A stretch of 64,000 nt of DNA from Blastobasis lacticolella (lineage: Eukaryota > Arthropoda > Insecta > Lepidoptera > Blastobasidae): positions 16,220,173 through 16,284,172 of the forward strand of contig LR990045.1 in the NCBI GenBank assembly GCA_905147135.1. The letters are read 5' to 3'. Positions 44,744 to 56,165 of this stretch are shown here, in pieces. The notes beneath the pieces were generated by a model, which searched no databases, had not been told where the DNA came from, and saw only the letters and a list, made by a program, of their open reading frames with translations. How positions within the stretch are numbered: the stretch's first letter is position 1; every line of letters starts with the position of its first letter. Position numbers and translations under genes: made by a program.

Positions 44744-45142
44744 TCAGTTGCTGCCAGATTTACAAACGTGTATCTTTTTACAAATGCCAAACAATAGCGA
44801 TGAAAATATAACAATAGAAATAAGAATTGTTAGAACAGAATAATGTGTCCCATATTTCACTATGTGAGGTTTTTCAGGAAATTCGATTGGTTTGAAATCA
44901 TCTGAAATGGATTTTAATAGAAATTTATTTTCTGTATTAAAATCATCCAAATCTATATCGCGTGGGTGTGTAGGAGACACAGACCGTTGTATAGATTCGG
45001 TAGGGTTCTGACCGTTTATTTGGGCCTGGTTACCCTGTCGGTAGGCCGATTTAGAATTTAGGGTGGTAGACATATGACCTTCTGTTTGGGGCTGGTTACC
45101 CTGTTGGTAGGTCGATTTAGAATTTAAGGATTTGGGAGACAT
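44744..45142 (-). pseudogene. Env-like C-terminal frame with membrane anchor
   Basis: A 132-codon frame. The N-terminal part is built from ~26-residue repeats (LNSKSAYRQGNQ / LNSKSTYQQGNQ), corresponding to three direct DNA copies at 45015-45200. Near the end is a strong transmembrane run (VLTILISIVIFSSLLFGI) followed by a basic tail, as in retroviral-type envelope anchors. The ectodomain is absent. Confidence 0.5.
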
Positions 45143-45300
45143 ATGACCTTCTGTTTGGGGCTGGTTACCCTGTTGGTAGGTCGATTTAGAATTTAAGTAA
45201 TGTAATTTTAGGAGATTGGAGATTGGTGTCGACTTCAGTGGACAGTCTCGAGTGACACCGTGGCGAGACCGTTAACCGTTTAAATTTCCGAGTGAAAAGT

Positions 45301-45588
45301 CTACTTCGTCTTGGCCAGCCTCTTCATCAGGCTGATCAAGGTAGTTAACGCGCGGAGGTGGTCTGTGAGAGCTCTGGCCAGGGAATGTATTCTGTTGGTT
45401 TCTATAACGGTTATGGTTATATTCCCGTTTTTTAATCCAAGCGGAGATATTGGATTGGATATGTTGGATGAGACCTGTGGATGAGGGTTTGATGATCTTT
45501 GCGGGTTTGACACATCTGGCTTAAATACGTTAGTTCTTAATCTGTTGTTGTTATTATTCATGCTTGCAGACTTATGATCACCTGACAA
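45301..45588 (-). pseudogene. Gag C-terminal remnant
   Basis: An Asn-rich 95-codon frame (MNNNNNRLRTNVF, then Ser/Pro-rich). The C-terminal third is out of frame with respect to gag-like sequence readable in another phase. No zinc knuckle remains. Confidence 0.45.
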
Positions 45589-45672
45589 TATTTGAAATAC
45601 GAGGATGGAGACCCATGAGGAAATGATGGAGAGCGAGATCCTCCATAGCCGCGGTGCGACCAGAGGGCCTAT

Positions 45673-45830
45673 CGGCTATCTCAGTGGACAACTGAATTTG
45701 ACATAAAAAAATCTGACACTACTCTAATTTGGTACTAATTTGGTAGACGCTATTGCCAGTTTTCAACGTAGATGACGTGGTGTAGAATTATCTAGTGTCA
45801 AATACAGTTGTCAACTGAGTTAGCCAATAG
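45673..45830. mobile_element. ~155 bp MITE, copy 2, inserted in gag
   Basis: Reverse-complement relative of 958-1110, with ends 'ggctatctcagtggacaact' and 'aactgagttagccaatag'. It splits the gag frame: the last residues of the 45798-46103 frame are MITE sequence. Confidence 0.65.
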
Positions 45831-46103
45831 CCCCGCAGGTAGCTCCTTCGTTTTCTTGGTGGATAGCGCTATTTTCGTGAGCAGTTGCGACAAGTGGGTC
45901 TCTACGCGTAGCGCGTATTGACTGACATTCTCCTGCGGACCTTGTTTGCTCTCTTGAAGGTCAGTAAGGAGGTGGGAATAGTGTTCACGTTCACTAAATT
46001 GTGTTTTTAGAAAATATTTGAGTTGGTCCCATGTAGAAAATTCTTTAATAGAGCAGGAAATTTCTGCTTTTCCATTTAGCTGGCTCAATATAAATTTGAA
46101 CAA
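45798..46103 (-). pseudogene. Gag capsid fragment
   Basis: MFKFILSQLNGKAEIS and FSTWDQLKYFLKTQFS resemble the C-terminal capsid region of gypsy-type Gag; ENVSQYALRVETHLSQL is a typical helical end. A stop upstream near 46110 isolates it from the N-terminal part. Confidence 0.6.
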
Positions 46104-48109
46104 AATTGGTTTTTAATAATCAGATGCGAGGTCGAATGCATTGTCACAATTTAGAATGAATGAGCTCAGGATTTCCCGGTTACCATCATATAATTTTATG
46201 AACTTGAATAAATGTTTAATTCTAATTTGTGCATCTCTGAAATTGCGGTCGTTTTTCTAGTAACGCGAGGAGAAACAAGTGGTGACCTCACTGACGTATC
46301 ACTTGCGACCTGTTCTAATATTGGGATATCGATAGTTAATTTACTTTCTTCTACTTTGGGCACTTTTGGCATACTTAACTTACAGGAAAATTAGATAGAA
46401 CAAGTAGCAAGGATAAAATATATATATATATTACAATCACTGACATAATTATTACGATACTTTTAATTAATTAACTGAATTACGCAACCCTAATATTTGT
46501 CAGCCGTAGACAAAACAATGACCAGACTTACAGTATCAGCTGCAATACGTGGGCGACGGATGCAAGCGCGACGGCCGGGAACATGCCGATGCGATAAGAC
46601 TAGGCGGGGCTTACGACTTTCCAGTCGGCGAATATTTTAATGAATTTTGAATTATCAATTTCTCGATTTGATCTTAGGATACAGGATATCGAAGTAGAAT
46701 GGATGTTCAGTAAGTACTTCGGAAGGATTCTCTCTCAGTTTGGAGCACACACAGCTCGGTCGAAGGTAAGTAATCGCTGTTCGGGATGCGATACTTTCTT
46801 CGCTGGACGATCAGGCTCTTTCCAGGATCTGACCGTATGTTCGTGACGAGTACGCTGAAGATGAAGAAGAGCACTCTTAGCACTGAACTTCATTCACTAT
46901 AGCACAGGGTTTTAAATTAAGGATATAATTATAGTTCTGCAGGATACGGAGCGAGTCTGCGTAACGGCTGCCGGGCACTGGGGATTTCCGTATCCCACCG
47001 CTGACACAAAAAGTTTAACGAGATTAAGGATATGCCTTTAAAAAAAAAAGGATTATTTTAAATAGGAAAAAATACATTTAAACAACACTGACTGACTGCT
47101 CTCTGACATACTCTGTAATACTTCGTATGATAACTGCTGAGTAAGCTCAGCAGTGGCCAGGGTGGCACTAAGACTAGCATGAGCCGGCTATAACAGCGCG
47201 TTTTTTAAACGACTCGCATGATTATTGACCATATATTATGTCTCCGACTGTCTGTTCACACGCAGGCGTAAAAAGTGACTGGAGATTTGACGTCACACAC
47301 AGTAAACAATGTCAAGAACTGTTTTCTCTATTGGAAACTAATAATTTTGTTCTGGCCGACACTTAGATTTTTGATCCAAAAATTTATGAAACGCGAATGT
47401 TGCTTTTTTAACTAAAAAGTATAACAAGAAGAAATTGGACCACCTCGATTGATCTTCCTCAAATACTATGATAACTGATATTTTTACCCGACTACGAGGG
47501 GAGCCAAGGAAGGGTAATGAAGTTAACAGTCTATGTATGTAAAGTTATTAAACGTTGAAGAATCGACAGGGATTTGTCAGGACCATAGCAAGTGGAGCAA
47601 TGTCGTCTCTACCTACACTTGCAAGAGAAAGGGGTTTGTACGTATGTATGTGGATATGAATGTTTGTATGGATGTTAATTTTAGCTCAAAAACTACTTGG
47701 CCGATTTTCGTTAAAAGCGTATTGATTGTCCGATGGTTACAGGCTCTATGATAATACATTCAATATTCATCTTAAGGATATAAGAACATAAAAACTTCAA
47801 TATTTTTCAATTCAGAAGATTGATTCGGTCATGTTGGGAATTTTTATTCACATTGATTGATTCTGTTGTGGGATATACCGCACTACTTAAATTGGATTGA
47901 TCGATGTACAACACAAACGCAAATCTACCCATTCGCGATTCTACACAATATGGATCCCGCATAACTGACATACAACACATCATTTATTCCACACAGTCTT
48001 CAATTATACACAAACGCGTTTCTTCCTGTTCGCAGTTCTACACAATATCAATTCCACACAACAGATTCGCTATTCCACATATTCGTCAACGCTGGGAAAC
48101 CGGGACTGG

Positions 48110-48480
48110 CTGACTTAAACCTGGACCTAAGTTTAGTGGAACCAGTAAATGTTGACCAAGGTCAACCCTATTTAACAAATCTGGTCCAATGGTTTGTTGG
48201 TTGACTGGGGTTGACCTTGGTCATCCTTTACTAGGTCGACTAAACTTAGGTCCTGGTCTAGTTGTAAGCTTGGGTATACAATTAGTCTCAGGGTGCCCAG
48301 CGATGACCAGGTTGGTTGACCAGAGTTGACCCTAATCAACCTTTACTAGGTCCACTAAACTTAGGCCCTGGTCAAGTTCTACGGTTAGGTTACAATACAA
48401 CCATTCTCAGGGCGCCCAGCGTTGACGAATGTGTGAATGGCAGTCCAGGGTCCTCAGCGTTGACCAGGTTAGTTGGATAA
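48110..48480. repeat. ~115 bp tandem units rich in 'ggttgacc' words
   Basis: Two to three units share 'tttactaggtc', 'actaaacttaggtcctggtc' and 'agggtgcccagcg'. Many short palindromes of the type 'gaccaaggtcaac' lie within them. Confidence 0.75.
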
Positions 48481-48573
48481 GAGTTATTATGAGACTTCTA
48501 TGAGCAACGCGTTCTAGCTTGGGCTGTTGGTGTAAATTAACAATACACTAATGGGCCACCTGCCCTTACAAGC

Positions 48574-48893
48574 ATGGATGGCCTAGTGGATATAGTATCC
48601 GACTCGTAAGCAAAAGGGGCCGGGTTTGACTCCCACTGGTGCCATGTACCAATGACTCTTTTCTGAGTTATGTCCATTAGTTGAATACTAACCGATGCCC
48701 TTAGGGTGAGAGGTGACCGAATGTGTAGGTAACCATGATCCAATTTGTTCAGGTTCCTGTGGTAGCAGGTCAGATGGCAGTCGCTCCACTGTAATTTCTT
48801 GATCTGCCAATCCTGGATCATGGTCAATGCAGACCCCGGGCTCTCATGAGCGACAGGACAACCGGCACATTAACGCCAATATGATGAGATGAT
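48574..48893 (+). mobile_element. tRNA-derived SINE, + strand copy
   Basis: Head 'gatggcctagtggatatagt' (A-box-like) and 'ccgggtttgactccc' (B box), then 'atgactcttttctgagttat', tail 'atcctggatcatgg' and 'ccccgggctctcatgag', ending in an ATGATGAGATGA-type run. Same family as 1388-2046. Confidence 0.75.
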
Positions 48894-49329
48894 TTAAAGT
48901 ATGTAACGAAAATGTGGAATAGCGAATTTGTTGAATGGCAGCAGTTGTGTGGAATTAATATTGTGTAGAATCGCGAACAGGAAGAAACGCGTTTGTGTAT
49001 GAAGACTGTGTGGAATAAATAATGTGTTGAATGTCAGTTGTGCGGAATCCATATTGTGTATTATTTATGCCTTAAATTTGTCCTCAACTGGTTGAAGACA
49101 TGATTTTGGGACAATATTATGACAAAATGTTTTAAAACGTAGTTATTTCTGTCCTTTACGAATGTTTACTAAAACTGAGTGTATACCATGGTGGCTCATT
49201 CAAAATTATAACGAAAAAGTATAACATCAGTAGTAAGTATAAAGAGAGTGTATAAAACTTAAATTACTAGGAAACCATTGCTCTTAGAAAACCAGATCCT
49301 AAAAATCCCGTCGATATCTATAAGTATTT

Positions 49330-49575
49330 GCTGTTCTGGAACAAGCATTTTAAAGCCAATAGTTTCAGAGTTATTACAGTTTTAAGATTGACAGCTGTCA
49401 ACCGAAATGTAAATATCGACGAGCACTATCATTTATCTTCAGGAACTAGTGTTCTAGGAGCAATAGTTATTACAATTTTTAGTTTGACAGGTGCCATCCA
49501 AAATGTAGATTTCTACGAGTACCAGCATTTCTTTTTAGAAACTAGTGTTCTAGAACCAAACATGCCTTATTTATA
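49330..49575. repeat. GACAGCTGTC-type repeats, left block of the foldback
   Basis: About two units with 'gtgttctaggagcaatag' and 'gaaatgtaaatatcgacgag'. The complementary blocks are at 50340-50450 and 51619-52000. Confidence 0.75.
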
Positions 49576-49839
49576 ATTCGGAATGAACTGAGAAGAGAAT
49601 GACGACAGGATCACGTAAGCGTAACAACTTCGATAATGTTAAAGAATTAGAAAATGGGGAGGGGCATACGTATCAGCGGTCACACTTTCTTTGACAAGGT
49701 CGGTTTCCTATTTCATTCACACGCGTTGTATCTGTACTAAAAAAAGTAGAAAGATATATGTGTGTGAACTGTGTCACATAAAGAGGAAAGATTCGAACTT
49801 TTGGTAAAAAGAAAAAGTCAGATGTGACGTTTCATGTTG

Positions 49840-50090
49840 ACATCTGCTGACATCGCGCCGCACGCTGCACGATGGGGCCAAATTAAAAAACGTGGACAAA
49901 ATTCATACAGAACCGACATTTCGGGTTTGGATTGCGGGTTTTGCCCAATCATGCAGTGCGCCACGCGGCGCGCTGCACAGTGGGACATTTCGCCATCTGT
50001 CAATGTACTTGTATACAAATTGCTCGGCGTGTAACAAGTTTTGCCACATCGTGCAGTGCGCCGCGCGGCGCACTTCATCAGTGTGTCTTC
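49840..50090. repeat. GTGCGCCGCGCGGCGCAC-type palindromic words
   Basis: Three spaced occurrences of a 'gcagtgcgcc-cgcggcgc' palindrome (near 49855, 49952 and 50055) form the centre of the inner foldback. A related 'gtgcactgcgcggcg' lies at 44168. Confidence 0.7.
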
Positions 50091-50450
50091 AAGCTTATCT
50101 TTCAGCTTATCAGTTCGAATCTTTCCTCTTTATGTGACACTTCACACACATATATCTGTCTACTTTTTTAGTACAGATACCACGCGTGTGAATGAAATAT
50201 AAAACCGACCTTGTCAAAGAAAGTTTGACCGCTTATGCGTAAGCCCCTCCCCTTTTTCTGACTCTTTAACATTAACGTAGTTGTTTCGCTTTCCTGATCC
50301 TGTCATCATTCTCTTCTCAGTTCATCCCAAATTATAAATAAGGCATATTTGGTTCTAGAACACTAGTTTCTAAAAAGAAATGCTGGTACTTGTAGAAATC
50401 TACATTTTGGATAGCACCTGTCAAACTTAAAACTATAATAACTCTGAAAC

Positions 50451-51618
50451 CATAGCCTCCTTCATCTTACAAGCCATGCGCAGAAGTTTGACAACGTCGC
50501 ATTTTTTAATATTAGTGTACCTGAAAACTACTGTAAAACTACATCGCGGTCGTCGTCGTTTAATGTTATTAATATACCTTATCACTTGAAGGTACCTACT
50601 ACACATCTTATCACTTGAAGGTACACTAGGTAGGTACCTACTTGCAATTATATTATCCTATTACTATAAATGCCAAATATAATCGATGTTTGGTTTTGTG
50701 CGTAATGGATGTTTGTTACTCCTTAACGCAAAAACTACTGATCGTATTTTAATGAAATTTAGCAGTCATATAGCATACTTATAGTCCCGAATAACACATA
50801 TGCTATAATTTATCCCGATATTTAATGTGATTCCCGCGGGAACGGGTCCGGAACGTTATAGCCGAATTTTATGCAGACGCAGTCGCGACCAAAAGCTATT
50901 ATGAAATAAAATAATCTATGCCAGCCAAAATATTGCCCAATTTATTTAATATTAGGTATAATATATTTTTAACACTTTTATTTAAGTACCTAAGTATATA
51001 AAAACTAAGTACTTACTTACTTATTGCACCTATCTACTTTTTCAACGCTTACATCATCGTGGATAATCAGAGATCGTGGTTTAAAGTAGTTGTGATAACT
51101 TTCAAATTGCAAAAATGTTTGCTGCATACAAAAGATCCTTCGGTGGGACTCCAGCATGCTTGGGGAATAACAGAAGTCCATTTATTTAATAGAATTACAT
51201 ATTTTGGAAAGCAAAACATCGGCACAGCTTCTTTCCCATTTTTATGGTTTAATCATAATTATACTTGCGCTTTTTAATGCAACAAGGCCTTTGCATCTGT
51301 TAGAGAAAGATTACGAATATAAAACAGAATTTGATTTATGAAATAAGTAAAAAACTATTAACAAAAATGGTCACAGATTGTTTTTCTAAACTCTTATTTA
51401 TCAAATTTTAGCACAATTATAAATATATTTACTTGTATTTACCTTCGTAGATGGTCCATACGAACGCGTTAATTTGCAGTTTTATCAATATATTTTAAAT
51501 TTTCATCATAAAATTCATAATTTTCTCGCACATTGACATGTAAATAATGAGTTAATCGGTTCACAGCGACGTTGCCGTTCCGCGCTACAGCATGGCTTGT
51601 AAGATGAAGGAGGCTATG
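50451..51618 (-). mobile_element. P-element-like transposon with THAP remnant, copy 1
   Basis: Inverted ends begin CATAGCCTCCTTCATCTTAC and continue AAGCCATGC. Flanks are CTGAAAC at 50444-50450 and 51619-51625. CA-initial TIRs, a 7-8 bp target duplication and a THAP-like ORF together suggest the P superfamily. The minus-strand frame at 51067-51219 encodes the THAP piece. No full transposase is present. It interrupts a GACAGCTGTC-type repeat. Confidence 0.82.
51067..51219 (-). pseudogene. Truncated THAP domain in P-like copy 1
   Basis: A 50-codon frame reads FPKYVILLNKW, then SPTEGSFVCSKHF, matching the core (FP-K, K-W) and the C-x2-H end of a THAP DNA-binding finger. The first C-x2-4-C pair is not found in frame just upstream, and the frame stops soon after the finger. 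Its sister copy at 54935-55087 retains the same frame. Confidence 0.72.
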
Positions 51619-52099
51619 CTGAAACTAATAGTGCTAGAATACTAGTTCCTAAAGAGAAATGATAGTGCTCGCCGAGATCTACATTCCGGAAGACAGCTGT
51701 CAAACTGAATACTGTAATAACTCTAAGCTTTCGCTCCTAGAACACTAGTTCCTGAAGAGAAATGATAGTGCTCGTCGAGATCTACAATTCGGTTGACAGC
51801 TGTCAACGTTAATACTGTAATAACTCTGAAACTATCGCTCCTAGAACACTAGTTCCTGAAGAAAAATGATAGCGCTCGTCGAGATCTACATTTCGGTTGA
51901 AAGCCGCTTGTTCCAGAACAGCAAATACTCATAGATAACGACGGGCACTATCATTTCTTTTCTAGGATCTAGTTTTCTAAGAGCAATGGTTTCCGAGTCA
52001 TTTAAGTTTTATACACTCTCTTTATACTTGCTACTGATGTTATACTTTGTAGTTATAATTTTGAATGAGCCATCATGGTATACACTCAGTTTAATGTTT

Positions 52100-53400
52100 A
52101 TATATCTGTCCTTTTCTAACTCTTCGGGAAAAGAACTTCGGGAAAGTTCTGAAAATTTCTAGAATGATCTAGAAAGTACTGAAATTAATAATATCGGTTA
52201 TTATCAATGTATCTTCATGTATTTTTTACACCATTAAACATACGGTGTATATTTTAACCCGTGCAACGCCGGGTTTCGCAGCTAGTTTATTATAAACTTT
52301 TATTTATTATGTTTTTATTGCATAAAACTGGTATAGACAAACTTAATTTGGACTCATAAAGGCTAATATTACTAAAGACTATTTACTAGAATAAAAAACC
52401 AAAATTTAGTACATCCTTTCATATATCCCATCTACCATCGATAAGTCTTTCCTTGTTCTGTAGTAGATATTTGTGAAAATCATATTGAAGAAAATTATTA
52501 CTTACTCGGTTAGCGTGAAGGTTTGACAACTTCGAAGCCGTGTTCTAAAGTAAAAATATTCAGGGTCAAAAGGACATTGCTCGTCGTCCATACATAGTTG
52601 GCCTAAGATCCAACAGGGAGGTGTATTTACTTTTTGGGTTTTAGATAATGTATATATTCGATTGAACCTAAATTAAAACAACGGACACTTTTAAGGATTC
52701 GAAAAAAATCAACACTTTCGGATTTTGAGGTTATAATTACGTCAATAAAAACATTCGGTATGTAGCAATAACTTAGCATTTATTACTGAGTGTAAGGACG
52801 TACTTACATTGGATTATAAATTGTAGGTAAACCTTTTATTGTCACACTGCTAGGTCAGTCATAACACTCTGAACTACTGTTTCGAAAACAGCTCTGCTGA
52901 TATAATTCTCGTCATATCCCGCTGATGCTGAGTTTTAAAGGCTTGCATCCTTGTTTTCCACCCTACTCGTTATCCAAGTAAGAGCAATATAGGATACTTA
53001 ACTACCTTAGTTTTCTTTGAATTATCGGTCAAAAATTGAACTCTAGGAGTCTAGGAGTCAGGAGTCTTATGGACATGCAAGGGTTTTATTAAGGATTTCC
53101 TTTTTTATTTTCGTGTGATTATAAAGTAGGTATAGCCATGGACTTACTACCCAAAGGGACTGAGCACTGCTTTGACTAAAACCGGGCAGAGCGAGAGTCA
53201 CCATCGATAGTCCTTTGTCCCTTTCTAACAGTGTAAACACAATGTTATTGGCATAATCACCGTCATTCTAAATTGACAAGTGTCATGTTTGGTGTTGCCA
53301 TGATTGGAGAAATATATTTACCGTGAATTTGGTATTATTATGAGGTAATCCGTACAATCCGAAAAGTTGTTGTCAGAATACCTTTTGATCTACTGAGGGC
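52100..53400. other. No gene recognised; Helitron-like 3' end near 52284
   Basis: 'ttaacccgtgcaacgccggg' followed by 'tttcgcagctagt' ends in CTAG|T at 52281-52284 after a GC hairpin-like word, as in lepidopteran Helitrons. The 5' end was not located. The remainder is AT-rich with no coding signal. Confidence 0.4.
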
Positions 53401-53403
53401 TTA

Positions 53404-53535
53404 CCATGAACTCTTATAGCAGGACCTTAACATAATTGCTTTCGGTTTGACAGAGACAAGCTTATGTGATACGTATAGCGCTGTCTCGTTCTAAGAGGGG
53501 CCGTTCTGTTTAGGTCCTGCTATAAGAGTTCATGG
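53404..53535. mobile_element. ~130 bp palindromic MITE, copy 1
   Basis: 'ccatgaactcttatagcagg' at the left is mirrored by 'cctgctataagagttcatgg' at the right. The inner part differs from the copy at 62954-63131, which has the same ends. Confidence 0.82.
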
Positions 53536-53639
53536 TAAGGCCCCTGAACGTTTCTCCGACAAACGTCGAGTCGACATAATTATTAACCTACGGCTTTTTG
53601 TTCCACAAAACAGATAAAAGAGTTCGGTAACGATTTATC

Positions 53640-54225
53640 CTACAACAATAGTTTCTAAAGAGAAGTGATAGTACTCGTCGATATCAACATTTCGGGTGAC
53701 AGCTGTCAAACCTAAATGTGTTATAACTCGGAACCCATTGGTTCTAGAACACTAGTTTCTGTAGAGAAATGATAGTACTTGTCGAGATCTACATTTCGTA
53801 TGACAGCTGTCAAACTTAGAACTGTCATCTGAAATGTAGATCTTGATGAGTACTATCGTATTGCTCTCGGAACTAGTGTTCTAAGACCAATCGTTTCCGA
53901 GTTACAATAGTTCTAAGTTTGACAGCTGTCATGCGAAATGTAGATCTCGACGAACACTATGATTTTTCTTTAGGAACGAGTGTTATAGCAACAATAGTTT
54001 AGGAGTTATTTCAGTTCAAAGATTGACAGGTGTCATTCGAAATGTAGATCTCAACAAGTACTATAATTTCTTTCTAGAAAGTAGTGTTTTAGGACCAATG
54101 GGTACCGAGTTATAAAAGATTTAACTTTGACAGCTGTCATACGAAATGATGATCTCGAGGAGTGCTATCATTTCACTCTAAGAACTAGTGTTCTAGGGCC
54201 AATAGTTTCCGAGTAGCAGGGTAAG
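53640..54225. repeat. GACAGCTGTC-type ~110 bp repeats, five to six units with an orientation switch
   Basis: The left two units run in one orientation ('ctagaacactagtttctgta', 'gtcgagatctacatttcg'). After 53820 the units run in the other ('gaaatgtagatctcgacgaa', 'ttctaagacc'). The switch occurs at a GACAGCTGTC core, making a head-to-head array. Confidence 0.85.
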
Positions 54226-54488
54226 CTTAAGCTGGACCCTGGTGAAAACATGACCTTCAGATTGCACCCGGTCCAGCTCTGCCTGGCCCTGAGGTCGGTG
54301 TCCGCGCCAAATAATAAAAGTAATTCGGAATTTGCATCAACAATGGTGGCAACACTAGAAAGGGACACAGGACTATCGATGGTGACTCTCGCTCTGCCCG
54401 GTCTTAGTCAAAGCAGTGTGCAGTCCCTTTGGGTAGTAAGTCCATGGGTATAGCATTGTACTAGTACCATATGTAAAATGTTATTAGT

Positions 54489-54533
54489 CTTTGGCGCACG
54501 CCTATGAATTTTTTTTTTTTTTTCGGTAAAATG
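54489..54533 (+). mobile_element. Left part of the TIR element split by P-like copy 2
   Basis: 'tttggcgcacgcctatgaa' plus a T run and 'cggtaaaatg' aligns with 29915-29960 of the complete copy. The element continues after the P-like insertion at 55709. Confidence 0.65.
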
Positions 54534-55708
54534 CATAGCCTCCTTTATCTTACAAGCCATGCTGTAGCACGGAACGGCAACGTCGCTGTGAACCGATTTA
54601 CTCATTGTTTACATGTCAATGTGCGGGAAAATTATGAATTTTATGACGATAAATTAAAAATATATTGATAAAACTGTAAAATAACGCGTTTGTATGGACC
54701 ATCTACAAAGGTAAATAAAAGTAAATATATGTATAATTGTGCTAAAATTGAATAAATACGATTTTTGAAAAACAACTCTTGACCATTTCTGTTGTTAGAT
54801 TTTTACTTATTTCATTAATCAAATTCTGTTTTATAATCATAATCTTTCTCTAACAGATACAAAGGCGTTGTTGCATTTGAAAAATGCAAGTAAAATTATG
54901 ATTAAACCTTAAAAATGGGTATGAATCTGTGCCGATGTTTTGCTTTCCAAAAGATATAATTCTATTAAACAAATGGACTTTTGCTATTCCCCAAGCATAC
55001 TGGAGTCTAAACGAAGGTTCTTTTGTGTGTAGCAAACATTTTCGCACTGTGAAAGTTATCACAAATACTTTAAACCACGGTCTTTGATTATCCACGACGA
55101 TGGAAGCGTTGAAAAAGTAGGTAGGTACAATAAGTAAGTAGGTAGTTAGTTTTTATATACTTAGGTACTTAAATAGTACTGTTTAAAATGTATTTTATCT
55201 AATATTTAATAAATTGGGTAATATTTTGGCTGGCAAAGATTATTTTATTTCATAATAACTTGTGGCCGCGACTGCGTCCACATAAAATTCGACTATAACG
55301 TTCCGGACCCGTTCCCGCGAAAATCACAATAAATATCGGAATAAATTATAGCATATGTGTTATTCGGGGCTGCCAAATTTCATTAAAATCCGTTCAGTCG
55401 TTTTTGCGTGAAGAAGTAACAAACATCCATTACGTACAAGGCGAAACACACATTATATTTCGCATTTAAAATATTAGTGTAATACAATTGCAAATAGGTA
55501 GATAGGTAAATAGTACAGGAATCTATCCAATTTCATATTATCGAACTAATGTATATTCTTATTCATATACTTCATCACTTAAATAACTAATAACATTAAA
55601 CGACGACGACCGCGACGATATTTTACAGTAATTTTCAGGTTCACTAAAATTGAAAAATGCGACGTTGTCAAACTTCTGCGCATGGCTTGTTAGATGAAGG
55701 AGGCTATG
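54534..55708 (+). mobile_element. P-element-like transposon with THAP remnant, copy 2
   Basis: 1175 bp, same TIRs (CATAGCCTCCTTTATCTTAC at the left) and an exact 8-bp GTAAAATG duplication at 54526-54533 and 55709-55716. Opposite in orientation to copy 1. Subterminal sequence 'ggaacggcaacgtcgctgtg' at one end and 'gacgttgtcaaacttctgcg' at the other are shared with copy 1. It interrupts a 'TTTGACAGCTCAC' TIR element. Confidence 0.88.
54935..55087 (+). pseudogene. Truncated THAP domain in P-like copy 2
   Basis: A 50-codon frame with FPKDIILLNKW and NEGSFVCSKHF, as in copy 1, and the same start and stop. Keeping the frame in both copies could reflect common descent of a deleted element or selection on a short DNA-binding peptide; two copies cannot separate these. 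Confidence 0.72.
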
Positions 55709-56165
55709 GTAAAATGTATTACGGAAAATGTCGTACTTCATAGACCGGCCCCGCCCCTTTAGTGAAGTGCTACGAATAACGAATAACAATCGAAAATCGG
55801 TATTGATATAATATAATCGAATATTTAAAATTAACATTTAGGTAACCTTATTATTTATATAACTAAACTCTTATTCCTTGTTTGAATATCACCTTAAGAG
55901 ACCTTTCACAACAACGATTTCGAGTCGCGCGTATTCTACGCAATAGGATGATAGAATAATCGTCATAATCGTTGTTGTAGAAGGGTTTTTAATGTCGTAT
56001 TAATAAATTATCAATTCAGAAGAAAATAAATAGTTTACTTTGTATAATACGTATAGCATAACCATGCAACTATCGATTCCAAGTTCTATGAGAATGATAA
56101 TCGATAATCGAATAGATTCATTAACGATTTTATACAACCACATCCCTACTGTAATCTGTCAAAAT
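55709..56165 (+). mobile_element. Right part of the split TIR element, copy 2
   Basis: 'ggccccgcccctttagtgaa', 'caacaacgatttcgagtcgc' and the end 'taatctgtcaaaa' align with 29985-30410. An internal hairpin centre of about 20 bp is deleted relative to copy 1. Confidence 0.75.

Larger units (their letters stand above)
44335..47195 (-). mobile_element. Pol-less LTR retrotransposon, 2.9 kb, GCGC target duplication
   Basis: LTR copies at 44335-44575 and about 47013-47195 are flanked by GCGC (44331-44334 and 47196-47199). On the minus strand there is a polypurine run just inside the 3' LTR and a primer-site-like TGTCAGCGGTGGGATACGG inside the 5' LTR. Gag pieces (45301-46103) are followed directly by an env-like anchor (44744-45142), with no RT or integrase between. 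The right LTR has an internal deletion of about 60 bp relative to the left. Confidence 0.8.
47930..49065. mobile_element. ~1.1 kb foldback element with a SINE in its loop
   Basis: The left arm (47930-48095: 'acaatatggatcccgcataa', 'aaacgcgtttcttcctgttc', 'ttccacacaac') is mirrored at 48900-49065 ('gaacaggaagaaacgcgttt', 'acaatattgtgt'-type words). The loop contains a tandem repeat (48110-48480) and a SINE (48574-48893). No coding sequence. Confidence 0.8.
49185..52095. mobile_element. 2.9 kb composite foldback of GACAGCTGTC repeats, interrupted by a P-like element
   Basis: The left edge 'tataccatggtggctcattc', 'agtataaagagagtgtataa', 'aaccattgctcttaga' is mirrored at 51975-52090 ('tctaagagcaatggtt', 'ttatacactctctttata', 'gaatgagccatcatggtata'). 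A second nested inverted pair is at 49680-49800 versus 50105-50225 ('ctttgacaaggtcggtttcc'). Removing the P-like element at 50451-51618 restores one continuous array. Confidence 0.82.

Noticed and set aside
51059..51277. 72-codon + strand frame repeated as 54850-55095 (-)
   Set aside because: Both lie antisense to the THAP frames; the conserved similarity is explained by the P-like element.
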